The notes under the pieces are model-generated. The model was not told where the DNA came from. It ran no database searches and saw nothing but the letters and a program-made list of their open reading frames with translations. The translations under genes were made by a program, and so were the position numbers. From Motiliproteus sp036964625 (GTDB taxonomy: Bacteria > Pseudomonadota > Gammaproteobacteria > Pseudomonadales > Balneatricaceae), in NCBI GenBank assembly GCA_036964625.1, contig JBALTG010000094.1, positions 1 to 17,821 on the forward strand: a DNA stretch of 17,821 nucleotides, in the 5' to 3' direction. This document shows, piece after piece, positions 8,088 to 16,278 of the stretch (position 1 is its first letter; every line of letters starts with the position of its first letter).

Positions 8088-9608
8088 ATGAACCCTAAAA
8101 AACCTATATCGACCGGTTCAGAATGGACCTTCGAATTGCTCCAGCAATACGACAAGGAGATCGCCAAGTCGGCACACAAATTTGGCCTGGACACCTACCC
8201 CAATCAGATTGAGGTGATCTCCTCCGAGCAGATGATGGATGCCTATGCCTCGGTCGGCATGCCGCTCAATTACAACCACTGGTCGTTCGGCAAACAGTTC
8301 CTGTCAACTCAGCAGAACTACCAACGCGGGCACATGGGGCTGGCCTACGAGATCGTTATCAACTCATCACCCGCCATCGCCTACCTGATGGAAGAGAACA
8401 CCATTACCATGCAAGCCCTGGTCATCGCCCACGCCTGCTACGGCCACAACTCATTCTTCAAAGGCAACTATCTGTTCCGTACCTGGACCAACGCCACCGC
8501 CATTATCGACTACCTGTTATTTGCAAAGCGTTACATCGCCGAATGTGAGGAGCGCCATGGTATCGAAGAGGTAGAGACGCTGCTCGACTCCTGCCACGCA
8601 TTGATGAACTACGGGGTTAACCGCTACAAACGCCCCAGTCCGATCTCCGCCGAGGAGGAGAATAAACGTCAGAAAACCCGCTCGGATATTCTCCAGCAGC
8701 AGGTTAATAAACTCTGGGACACCATTCCGAAACAAGCAGAAGACGAAGAGAACACGCTTAAGCGCAGTCGATTCCCCAAGGATCCGGAAGAAAACATCCT
8801 CTATTTTTTAGAGAAAAATGCCCCGCTGCTAGAATCCTGGCAGCGAGAGATCATTCGCATCGTGCGCAAGATAGCTCAGTATTTTTATCCGCAAAAGCAG
8901 ACCCAGGTGATGAACGAAGGTTGGGCCTGCTTCTGGCATTACACCCTGCTGCATGATCTGTACGATCAAGGACTGGTCAGCGACGGCTTTATGATGGAGT
9001 TTCTTCACTCCCACTCCAGCGTGGTCTATCAACCGCCCTACGACAGCCCCCATTTCAGCGGCATCAACCTCTACACGCTGGGCTACAACATGATGCAGGA
9101 TATCCGTCGCATCTGCGAACAGCCGACCGCCGAAGATCGCGAGTGGTTTCCGGATATTGCTGGCTCTGACTGGAAACTGACCCTCGACGATGCGATGCGT
9201 AACTACAAGGATGAGAGCTTTATCCAGCAGTTTCTGTCGCCCAAGCTGATGCGAGACCTGCACCTGTTCAGCATCGTTGATGACGAAACAAGCAAGAACC
9301 TGCTGGTATCAGCGATTCACGATCAAAACGGTTATCACCAGATTCGCCGTAACCTGGCCGAGCAATATAACCTCGGTACTCGGGAACCCAACATCCAGGT
9401 CTGGGATGTCAACGTCCGCGGTGATCGCTCCCTGACCCTGCGCCACTTTCAACACAATCAACGCCCGCTTGGCGACAGTACCCAGGAGATGCTCAAGCAT
9501 CTGCACCGGCTGTGGCGCTTTGATGTGCACCTGGAATCGATCCGCAACGATGAGGTCATTAAGACCGAGCACTGTCCACCGCCGCTTAGCGAAACCGATG
9601 CAGCCTAA
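8088..9608 (+). CDS. spoVR: SpoVR family protein (YcgB-like)
   Basis: 506 residues, near the length of E. coli YcgB (about 510). Family blocks are visible: HWSFGKQF at about 64-71, AHACYGHNSFFKGNYLF at 114-130, and NEGWACFWHYTLLHDLYDQ at 276-294 followed by EFLHSHSSVVYQPP. The conserved His and Glu residues in these blocks suggest metal binding, although the biochemical activity is undetermined. It is cytoplasmic, with no signal or membrane segment. The family takes its name from a Bacillus gene affecting spore cortex, yet it is widespread in non-sporulating bacteria beside prkA and yeaH. A GAGAGG ribosome site lies a few bases before the ATG. It is the last gene of the operon; no strong terminator is seen in the 118 bases that follow. 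Confidence 0.95.
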   Translation: MNPKKPISTGSEWTFELLQQYDKEIAKSAHKFGLDTYPNQIEVISSEQMMDAYASVGMPLNYNHWSFGKQFLSTQQNYQRGHMGLAYEIVINSSPAIAYLMEENTITMQALVIAHACYGHNSFFKGNYLFRTWTNATAIIDYLLFAKRYIAECEERHGIEEVETLLDSCHALMNYGVNRYKRPSPISAEEENKRQKTRSDILQQQVNKLWDTIPKQAEDEENTLKRSRFPKDPEENILYFLEKNAPLLESWQREIIRIVRKIAQYFYPQKQTQVMNEGWACFWHYTLLHDLYDQGLVSDGFMMEFLHSHSSVVYQPPYDSPHFSGINLYTLGYNMMQDIRRICEQPTAEDREWFPDIAGSDWKLTLDDAMRNYKDESFIQQFLSPKLMRDLHLFSIVDDETSKNLLVSAIHDQNGYHQIRRNLAEQYNLGTREPNIQVWDVNVRGDRSLTLRHFQHNQRPLGDSTQEMLKHLHRLWRFDVHLESIRNDEVIKTEHCPPPLSETDAA

Positions 9609-9726
9609 AACCGCTCTGCACTCAAATTAAGCTTCAAATCTGGACTCTACAACAGCAACGATTGCGCGTATCATCGGCGTTTTTTTGCATGCTATGTAAG
9701 GTGGCTGTATTTCAGACATTAATCCG

Positions 9727-10929
9727 ATGCTCGTCACCTTATCGTTCGCTCAACGCTTTGCAGAACTCAACCAGTTACTGACCGAACTGCGATCGTTGTG
9801 GCAACTGCGTAGTTTCGAGCAACTGAATCTGCCTTGGCCTGATACACCCTTACAATCCTGGCTGGCTGCATTACCCGAACCGCAGCGGCAAAGATTACTC
9901 GATGATGACACTCTTCGCGCCGAAGCCTTGAGTCCATTTATTCCCCAGGCGCAACGACTCCGGCAACTGTGCCAACTGGATCGGGTTGCCAGACCAGAGA
10001 CGGCCTCGCCCCCGAACCGCTTCAGCAACCATATTCCCGGGCGTAAGTGGTCACAGATCAAAGCGTTCGACCAGGCACTGATCAACCCTGAGCTGCCCTT
10101 TGTTGAATGGTGCGCGGGCAAGGGCCACCTCGGACGCTTGCTGGCATTTCGGCATCGGCAGCCGGTGCTCAGCCTGGAGCTACAACCGCAACTTTGCCTG
10201 TCAGGGCAACAGCTAACCGATAAGCTGGATCTACCCTGCCGCCATCACCAGGCCGACGTCATGTCCGACGCGACACTGACTCTGCTCCAGCCGCCACAGC
10301 ATGTGGTGGCCCTGCACGCCTGTGGCAAACTTCATGTGCAGTTACTCCAAGCGGGCACCGCGCGCGGTGTCAGGCGCTTCAGCCTGGCACCCTGCTGCTA
10401 CCACCTGATCGATCAAGCGCAGTATTCCCCCCTGAGCCACGCAGGCGCAGCCAGCGAACTGCGACTGAGTCGTTATGATCTAAAATTAGCCGCCCAAGAA
10501 ACGGTTACTGCGGGTCACCGCGAGCGCCGCTTGAGCCAGCGCGAGCTCAGCTGGCGGCTGGGGTTTGATCTGCTGCAACGGCAACTGCGCGGGATCGACC
10601 GCTATCTCAATTGCCCGACCGTGCCCCACTCCCGTTTAGCAGGCTCGTTCACGGACTACTGTGGCTGGATGGCCGAGCACAAACAACTCAAACTGCCAGA
10701 CCGACTCGATTACGCCGCTTTCGAGCATCGAGGGCGGCAACGAATCAATCAAATCGAACAGATTGAATTGGTACGGTTACTGTTCAGGCGACCCCTGGAG
10801 TTATGGCTGGTACTAGACCGCGCGCTATTTCTGCAACAGCAGGGTTATCAGGTACAGCTGCAACAGTTTTGTGAGCGCCAACTAACCCCACGCAACTTGC
10901 TGCTTCAGGCACAGAAAGTCCCTGCTTAA
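9727..10929 (+). CDS. SAM-dependent methyltransferase (Methyltransf_32-like)
   Basis: 400 residues. The N-terminal 100 residues are a Leu/Arg/Gln-rich helical region. The catalytic core begins near residue 105 (GRKWSQIKAFDQAL). The SAM-binding loop EWCAGKGHLGR is at 127-137, then ALHACGKLH at 195-203 and LAPCCYH at 220-226. This set (CAGKGHLG, HACG, CCYH) is characteristic of the methyltransferase-32 type domain found in several uncharacterised bacterial and eukaryotic proteins. The substrate is unknown; the basic, Arg-rich surface would fit a nucleic-acid or ribosome-related target, but that is inference. The frame is closed just upstream of the ATG by a TAA, and no good ribosome site precedes the start. 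The TAA stop overlaps that of the convergent VanZ-like gene. Confidence 0.8.
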   Translation: MLVTLSFAQRFAELNQLLTELRSLWQLRSFEQLNLPWPDTPLQSWLAALPEPQRQRLLDDDTLRAEALSPFIPQAQRLRQLCQLDRVARPETASPPNRFSNHIPGRKWSQIKAFDQALINPELPFVEWCAGKGHLGRLLAFRHRQPVLSLELQPQLCLSGQQLTDKLDLPCRHHQADVMSDATLTLLQPPQHVVALHACGKLHVQLLQAGTARGVRRFSLAPCCYHLIDQAQYSPLSHAGAASELRLSRYDLKLAAQETVTAGHRERRLSQRELSWRLGFDLLQRQLRGIDRYLNCPTVPHSRLAGSFTDYCGWMAEHKQLKLPDRLDYAAFEHRGRQRINQIEQIELVRLLFRRPLELWLVLDRALFLQQQGYQVQLQQFCERQLTPRNLLLQAQKVPA

Positions 10930-11321
10930 GATCCCGCGTTATTATCAGCCTTTGGGTTCAACGTTATCCGATCACCCATGAACCTATGGAGCAGACCCGC
11001 AAGGCTATAACCCAGCGCCACGCCAACGCCGTTTGCGGCCATATCTAACCACTCTGCGTAGCGATTGACGTAAGGCTGGATCAACTCGATCGCGCCACTC
11101 CAACCGATGCACAGCAGACCCAGCAATAATCCATATTTGGGTTTAGCCAGCGCCGCTGGAAACATCAGCAACGCATAGGCGATCAAGTGGTGGGTCTTGT
11201 CGCTGCCGGGGGCATCTGGCAGATACTCGACAGGCCAGAGTGACAACGTGGTGATCGCCAGCAGATTGAGCAGAGTGATGGCGAGCCAATGGGTTCTAAC
11301 CAGTATCAGAAGCTTGGGCAT
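10926..11321 (-). CDS. VanZ-like membrane protein
   Basis: 131 residues with about four hydrophobic segments (roughly 9-28, 44-58, 62-80, 95-112). The VanZ-family signature is visible: SDKTHHLIAYALL at 40-52 and GAIELIQPYVNRYAEWLDM at 76-94, followed by AANGVG. The protein sits in the inner membrane. Homologues include VanZ of glycopeptide resistance clusters, but most members in Gram-negative bacteria are unstudied, so no resistance role should be assumed. It lies downstream of aceF on the same strand beyond the strong aceF terminator, so it probably has its own promoter. Its stop codon overlaps the convergent methyltransferase stop in the sequence TTAA at 10926-10929. Confidence 0.85.
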   Translation of the reverse strand: MPKLLILVRTHWLAITLLNLLAITTLSLWPVEYLPDAPGSDKTHHLIAYALLMFPAALAKPKYGLLLGLLCIGWSGAIELIQPYVNRYAEWLDMAANGVGVALGYSLAGLLHRFMGDRITLNPKADNNAGS

Positions 11322-11357
11322 GCGGTCTCTACGTGTAAAGGGCTGTTATCGCGGGCA

Positions 11358-11393
11358 AACAAAAACGCCCGCGCTGAATCCAGCGCGGGCGTT
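11358..11393 (-). terminator. Intrinsic terminator of the pyruvate dehydrogenase operon
   Basis: AACGCCCGCGCTG (11364-11376) pairs perfectly with CAGCGCGGGCGTT (11381-11393) around the four-base loop AATC. Read on the minus strand, the 13-bp GC-rich stem is followed by TTTGTTTG. It sits 25 bases after the aceF stop, the right place to end the aceE-aceF transcript before the VanZ-like gene. Confidence 0.9.
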
Positions 11394-11417
11394 ACAGGAT
11401 CCAACTAAAGCAATCGT

Positions 11418-13361
11418 TTACAACACCAAACGGCGTACATCACTCAACAGTTTACCCAGGGTGGTCATGAACATACCCGCATCAACACCGTTGATCGCCC
11501 GGTGATCGTATGACAGCGCCAAGGGCAGCATCTTCCGCGGTACGAACTCTTTGCCATTCCAGACCGGTTTGATGTCGGCACGAGAGACCCCCAGGATCGC
11601 CACTTCGGGTGCAGAAACGATCGGCGTAAAGCCGGTGCCGCCGATATTACCCAGGCTGGAGATGGTAAAGCAGCCACCCTGCATCTCTGCGGGCGTCAAC
11701 TTCCGCGCCTTCGCTTTAGCACCCAACGCAGCCGCTTCCGCCGCCAGCTGGTAGATCGACTTCTTGTCGACATCACGAATCACCGGCACCATCAGACCCG
11801 CTGGCGTGTCCATCGCCACACCGATATGAATGTATTTCTTGTGAACGATATGCTCACCGTCAGCGTGCATCGAGACGTTGAAGTTTGGATGCGCCTTGAG
11901 TGCGGCCGCCGCAGCCTTGAGCAGGAACGGCAGAGGGGTCACTTTTACCCCCGCCTTCTCCGCATCGGCCTTGATATCCGCACGAAACTTCTCCAACTCG
12001 GTGATATCGATATCATCGAACTGGGTCACATGGGGAATATTGAGCCAGCAGCGGGTCATATTGGCCGCCGTTAGCTTCTTGATCTTGGACATCTTCTCCA
12101 GTTCGATCTCGCCGAACTTGGTGAAATCAACCGCGGGGATCGCCGGAATACCGGAACCCGCCGTGACCGCAGCCGCCGCTTTAGGCTTAGCCGCATCGGC
12201 CAGCGCCTGTTTAACGTACGCCTGAACGTCCTCTTTGAGGATCCGCCCTTTGGGACCGCTGCCTTTGACCTGCGTCAGATCCACGCCGAACTCGCGCGCC
12301 ACGGCTCGCACAGCAGGACCTGCATGTACCGCTTTGTTGGCCTGATCGAGTTTAGCCAGATCCGCACTGGCAGCCGGGGCCTTGTCTGCAGAAGCACTCG
12401 CCGCTGGCGCACTGGCAGCAGCTGTCGGAGCACTCGCCGCCGCAGGAGCCGCCACAGCAGGAGCCGAGGCAACCGCACCACCGGCGACCTCCAGCTCAAG
12501 GATCAGATCGCCTTCGCTGACGGTGTCACCCTCTTTAATCTTGACCGACTTCACTACGCCGCCCTTGGGCGCAGGCACCTCCATCGACGCTTTATCGGTC
12601 TCAAGCACGATCAGCGAGTCACCTTCGGCGATGGTATCGCCCGCTTTGACGCAGACTTCGATCACGTCAACGTTTTCACTGCCACCGATGTCCGGCACTT
12701 GAACAGGCTCGACACCGCCCGCGGCGGGGGCCGCAACAGGCGCGGCGGTTGCAACCGGCGCAGCCACAGCAACAGGCGCCACGGCAGATGCAACAGCACC
12801 GGCAGCCGCGATCTCAGCAAACTGCTGACCTTCGCTGATAGTATCGCCTTCCTTGATGGTCAATGCAGTGATCACCCCGCCGAAGGGGGCCGGTACTTCC
12901 ATCGATGCTTTATCGGTTTCGAGCACGATCAGTGAATCGCCCTCAGCCACGCTGTCGCCGACCTTGACGCAGACTTCGATCACATCGACGTTTTCATGGC
13001 CGCCGATATCTGGAACAACCACGGGCTGAGCCGCAGCAGGTGCCGCAGCGGCAGCTACGGGCGCTGGCGCTGCTGCAACGGCAGCTGCAGCTACGGGCGC
13101 AGCAGCAGGTGCGGGTGCAGCCGCGCCGATCTGCAGTTCGGCAATCAGATCGCCCTCTTTGCAGGTATCGCCTTCTTTGATCAACAATTTAGTAATCACT
13201 CCGCCCTCAGGCGCAGGGACTTCCATCGAAGCCTTGTCAGTTTCCAATACGATCAATGAATCACCTTCGTTGATCGTGTCCCCAACCTTTACACAAACCT
13301 CAATAATATCAACAGCATCATGGCCACCAATATCCGGAACAGTAATGTTTATAACGCTCAC
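11418..13361 (-). CDS. aceF: Pyruvate dehydrogenase E2, dihydrolipoamide acetyltransferase with three lipoyl domains
   Basis: 647 residues. E2 carries the acetyl group on lipoyl arms from E1 to CoA and forms the core of the complex. Three lipoyl domains (about 1-78, 114-187, 220-292) each bear LETDKASMEVP, with lipoylated Lys43, Lys151 and Lys257. They are joined by Ala/Pro/Val-rich flexible linkers. The peripheral subunit-binding domain is at about 347-381 (AGPAVRAVAREFGVDL, then GPKGRILKEDV). The catalytic domain (about 413-647) holds the active-site motif SYDHRAINGVDAG with His620. Asn replaces the Asp found in the E. coli HRVIDG motif, an accepted variant in the family. The gene starts 41 bases after aceE and is surely co-transcribed. 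Three lipoyl domains match E. coli and differ from the one- or two-domain forms of many bacteria. Confidence 0.97.
   Translation of the reverse strand: MSVINITVPDIGGHDAVDIIEVCVKVGDTINEGDSLIVLETDKASMEVPAPEGGVITKLLIKEGDTCKEGDLIAELQIGAAAPAPAAAPVAAAAVAAAPAPVAAAAAPAAAQPVVVPDIGGHENVDVIEVCVKVGDSVAEGDSLIVLETDKASMEVPAPFGGVITALTIKEGDTISEGQQFAEIAAAGAVASAVAPVAVAAPVATAAPVAAPAAGGVEPVQVPDIGGSENVDVIEVCVKAGDTIAEGDSLIVLETDKASMEVPAPKGGVVKSVKIKEGDTVSEGDLILELEVAGGAVASAPAVAAPAAASAPTAAASAPAASASADKAPAASADLAKLDQANKAVHAGPAVRAVAREFGVDLTQVKGSGPKGRILKEDVQAYVKQALADAAKPKAAAAVTAGSGIPAIPAVDFTKFGEIELEKMSKIKKLTAANMTRCWLNIPHVTQFDDIDITELEKFRADIKADAEKAGVKVTPLPFLLKAAAAALKAHPNFNVSMHADGEHIVHKKYIHIGVAMDTPAGLMVPVIRDVDKKSIYQLAAEAAALGAKAKARKLTPAEMQGGCFTISSLGNIGGTGFTPIVSAPEVAILGVSRADIKPVWNGKEFVPRKMLPLALSYDHRAINGVDAGMFMTTLGKLLSDVRRLVL
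12577..13340 (-). repeat. Three 122-bp repeats coding for the lipoyl domains of aceF
   Basis: Segments 12577-12698, 12895-13016 and 13219-13340 line up over 122 bases each, with no length change, and encode the region around LETDKASMEVP. The two copies nearer the catalytic domain are the most alike at DNA level; the N-terminal copy differs more and is more AT-rich at silent positions. They are intragenic duplications and could exchange or lose a unit by recombination. Confidence 0.85.
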
Positions 13362-13402
13362 TGTATTATTCCTCTCGTCATCTCGCGTTCAATCGCTGAC
13401 CG

Positions 13403-16081
13403 TTAAACGGTAGTTGGATTCGGCTTGTCAGGATTGATATTAAACTTCTTGATCGCGGCAGTGACTTCAGCGGGCTTAATTGTGCCCTCATCGGCCAGCG
13501 CTTTAAGCGCGGCAACCACGACGTAGTAGCGATTCACCTCGAAGAACTCACGGAGCTTGGCGCGGGTATCACTGCGCCCAAAGCCATCGGTGCCCAGGAC
13601 TACGTACTGTGCAGGTACAAACTCACGGATCTGATCGGCAAACGCCTTCATATAATCGGTCGCGGCGATAACCGGTCCCTTGCGCTCAGCCAAGCTCTGG
13701 GTCACGTAACAAACACGTGGCTCAGCTTCCGGATGGAGCATGTTCCAGCGTGAGCAATCCAGCGCTTCCCGCCGCAGCTCGTTAAAGCTGGTTGCACTCC
13801 AGATATCAGACTCAACGCCATAATCGGCCCGCAGGATATCTGCCGCTGCGCGGACTTCGCGCAAGATGGTGCCGCTGCCCATCAGCTGGACTTTCTTCTT
13901 GGCGCTCTTCTTGCCCTCTTCCAGCAGGTACAGCCCTTTGATGATGCCCTCTTCGACGCCCACAGGTATGGCTGGCTGAGGGTAGTTCTCGTTCATCACC
14001 GTGAGGTAATAGAACACGTTCTCCTTGTCGACAAACATCCGCTGCAAACCATTGTGGATGATCACGGTCAGCTCGTAGCCGTAGGTCGGATCGTAAGAGA
14101 TACAGTTGGGGACCATCGCGGCTAACAGCTGACTATGGCCGTCCTCGTGTTGCAGACCTTCACCATTCAAGGTGGTGCGACCCGCTGTTGCACCAATTAG
14201 AAAACCACGTGCCTGAATGTCACCCGCCGCCCAAACCAGATCCATGGTGCGCTGCAGGCCAAACATCGAATAACAGATATAGAACGGAATCAATGGGCAG
14301 TTATGGTTAGAGTATGCCGTAGCAGCCGCGATCCAGGCCGACATAGAACCGGCCTCGTTAATCCCCTCTTCCAGAATCTGTCCCTGCTTGGATTCCTTGT
14401 ACCACATCATCTGATCGCGATCGTGAGGGATGTAACGCTGCCCCTCTGAGGTGTAGATACCCAGTTGACGGAACATCCCTTCCATACCGAAGGTTCGCGC
14501 TTCGTCTGGAACGATCGGGACCACGCGAGCACCGATATTTTTGTCTTTGGCCAGCGTCGACAGAGTACGGACAAAGGACATCGTGGTAGATAGCTCGCGC
14601 TTGCCGCTGTCTTTGAGCTGACCACCCAGATCCTCCAGACTGGGGATCGCCAGGGCATCGAAATCGTTGCGACGCTGGGGATAGAAGCCACCCAGCTTTT
14701 GCCGCCGACCCAGCATGTACTTCAGTTCAGGGCTCTCTGGAGAAGGGCGATAGTAAGGCGTGGTCTTAAGTTGATCATCGTCCAACGGGATATTGAAGCG
14801 GTCACGGAAGTCGATCAGGTCGTCCATCGCCACCTTCTTCATCGAGTGGCTAGAGTTCTTCGCCTGACCCGACTGGCCGGTGCCGTAGCCTTTAACAGTT
14901 TGCGCCAGAATGACGGTCGGCTGACCTTTATGGTTAACCGCCTTATGGTAGGCCGCATAAACCTTGTACGGATCATGACCACCGCGGTTCAGGTTCAGGA
15001 TATCATCGTCGGACATATCCTTAACTAGCTCCAGCAACTCAGGGCTGCTGCCGAAGAAGTGCTCGCGGGTGTAGGCGCCACCGTTGGCCTTACAGTTTTG
15101 CAACTCACCATCGCAGACTTCGTTCATCCGCTTGATCAGCAAGCCTTTAGTATCTTTTTCGAACAACGGATCCCAATGCCGACCCCAGAGCACCTTGATC
15201 ACGTTCCAACCGGCACCACGGAATTCGCCTTCAAGCTCCTGGACAATCTTACTGTTGCCGCGTACCGGCCCATCCAGGCGCTGCAGGTTACAGTTGATCA
15301 CGAAGATCAGATTTTCCAGTTTTTCACGGCCAGCCAGAGCGATAGCACCCAGAGATTCCGGCTCATCACACTCACCATCACCCAGGAACGCCCACACCTT
15401 ACGATCACCGCGATCAATCATCTCGCGCGCAGACAGGTAGCGCATCACATGCGCCTGGTAGATCGCCTGAATCGGACCCAGACCCATAGAGACTGTTGGG
15501 AACTGCCAAAAATCGGGCATCAGCCAAGGATGCGGGTAGGAGGAGAGACCTTTACCATCGACTTCACGACGATAATTATCCATCTGCTCTTCGGTCAGAC
15601 GACCCTCGAGGTAGGCACGGGCGTAGATACCGGGGGCGATATGACCCTGGAAAAACACCAGATCACCTTCCTGATCACCATCAGGACCACGGAAGAAATT
15701 ATTAAAACCGATATCGTACAGGGTTGCAGAAGATGAAAAGCTGGCGATATGACCGCCCAGACCATCATCGTTGTCGTTGGCGCGCATCACCATCGCCATC
15801 GCATTCCAGCGAATCAACGAACGGATCCGTCGCTCCATAAACAGATCGCCCGGCAACGATTGCTCGTCTTTAGGCGCGATGCTGTTGCAGTACGGTGTAG
15901 TAATCGAACTCTCGACCTCAGCGCCTAGGGCACGGGATTTTTCGCCTAACTTTGCCAGTAAATATCTCGCTCGCTCGGAGCCCTCCGCAGTAGCCACCGA
16001 CTCAAGGGCATCGAGCCACTCCTGCGTTTCAATAGGATCGATATCTTCGACATTGTCATTCTGCACCATCGTGAGCTCCAT
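13403..16081 (-). CDS. aceE: Pyruvate dehydrogenase E1 component (homodimeric type)
   Basis: 892 residues, close to E. coli AceE (887). E1 decarboxylates pyruvate with thiamine diphosphate and transfers the acetyl unit to E2 lipoyl groups. The ThDP/Mg motif begins GDGECDEPES at 234-243 and ends at the INCN segment (262-265) before LQRLDGP. Active-site blocks GHIASFSSSAT (110-120) and FFQGHIAPGIYARA (143-156) are intact. It is the single-chain gammaproteobacterial type, not the alpha/beta type. Two starts are possible: Met1, or Met5, which has a GGAG seven bases upstream and gives an N-terminus MVQNDNVEDIDPIET that fits homologues better. It follows pdhR on the same strand after 197 bases that contain a promoter, and precedes aceF by 41 bases. 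Confidence 0.97.
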   Translation of the reverse strand: MELTMVQNDNVEDIDPIETQEWLDALESVATAEGSERARYLLAKLGEKSRALGAEVESSITTPYCNSIAPKDEQSLPGDLFMERRIRSLIRWNAMAMVMRANDNDDGLGGHIASFSSSATLYDIGFNNFFRGPDGDQEGDLVFFQGHIAPGIYARAYLEGRLTEEQMDNYRREVDGKGLSSYPHPWLMPDFWQFPTVSMGLGPIQAIYQAHVMRYLSAREMIDRGDRKVWAFLGDGECDEPESLGAIALAGREKLENLIFVINCNLQRLDGPVRGNSKIVQELEGEFRGAGWNVIKVLWGRHWDPLFEKDTKGLLIKRMNEVCDGELQNCKANGGAYTREHFFGSSPELLELVKDMSDDDILNLNRGGHDPYKVYAAYHKAVNHKGQPTVILAQTVKGYGTGQSGQAKNSSHSMKKVAMDDLIDFRDRFNIPLDDDQLKTTPYYRPSPESPELKYMLGRRQKLGGFYPQRRNDFDALAIPSLEDLGGQLKDSGKRELSTTMSFVRTLSTLAKDKNIGARVVPIVPDEARTFGMEGMFRQLGIYTSEGQRYIPHDRDQMMWYKESKQGQILEEGINEAGSMSAWIAAATAYSNHNCPLIPFYICYSMFGLQRTMDLVWAAGDIQARGFLIGATAGRTTLNGEGLQHEDGHSQLLAAMVPNCISYDPTYGYELTVIIHNGLQRMFVDKENVFYYLTVMNENYPQPAIPVGVEEGIIKGLYLLEEGKKSAKKKVQLMGSGTILREVRAAADILRADYGVESDIWSATSFNELRREALDCSRWNMLHPEAEPRVCYVTQSLAERKGPVIAATDYMKAFADQIREFVPAQYVVLGTDGFGRSDTRAKLREFFEVNRYYVVVAALKALADEGTIKPAEVTAAIKKFNINPDKPNPTTV

Positions 16082-16100
16082 AAAGCGCCTTCTGTTTACA

Positions 16101-16125
16101 CTTAACGAGTTGGTAGATCGTTAAG
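16101..16125 (-). promoter_or_regulatory. Perfect 8-bp inverted repeat in the aceE leader
   Basis: CTTAACGA (16101-16108) and TCGTTAAG (16118-16125) form a perfect dyad with a nine-base spacer, about 20 bases before the aceE start codon. On the minus strand the spacer contains ACCAA, a half of the PdhR box, but no full box. It may be an mRNA hairpin near the ribosome site or a protein-binding dyad. Confidence 0.5.
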
Positions 16126-16187
16126 CCTAGATAAATACTGAGTAGCATTCACGCCGCATTGCAGCATTAATACCCTCGAAAAAAAGT

Positions 16188-16272
16188 GTAGCTATACTAC
16201 AAAATAGGCCTCGCACTGTCTACAAAACAATCAATAATCACTATGACAAAGCCGCAAAGGTAGTAAAACTAC
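16188..16272. repeat. Two GTAG-N5-CTAC dyads upstream of aceE
   Basis: GTAGCTATACTAC (16188-16200) and GTAGTAAAACTAC (16260-16272) share the same 13-base dyad GTAG-N5-CTAC, with centres 72 bases apart, close to seven helical turns. The first overlaps the predicted aceE -10 region and the second lies just after the pdhR stop codon. They may be paired operators for an unknown regulator; they are unlike the PdhR box. Confidence 0.4.
16194..16222 (-). promoter_or_regulatory. Candidate aceE promoter
   Basis: On the minus strand TAGACA (16222-16217, five of six to TTGACA) is separated by 17 bases from TAGTAT (16199-16194, four of six to TATAAT). This leaves a leader of about 105 bases. The -10 lies inside the dyad GTAG-CTATA-CTAC. 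It would allow aceEF expression independent of read-through from pdhR. Confidence 0.5.
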
Positions 16273-16278
16273 ATAGAA

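Noticed and set aside
9655..9695. Terminator after spoVR at the T7 run near 9680
   Set aside because: Only a four-base stem can be drawn before the T run, which is too weak to call an intrinsic terminator.
10926..11321. Glycopeptide-resistance gene vanZ
   Set aside because: Only the broad VanZ-like family signature is present, with no van cluster; in a Gram-negative context a resistance role is unsupported.
12324..12935. 203-codon frame on the plus strand opposite the lipoyl linkers of aceF
   Set aside because: Ala/Pro-rich coding DNA leaves the reverse frames open; the Arg/Ser/Gly-rich translation is typical of such shadows.
15059..15736. 225-codon open frame on the plus strand opposite aceE
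   Set aside because: It lies wholly antisense to the intact, highly conserved aceE; its translation has no recognisable motif and no ribosome site. It is an artefact of biased codon use.
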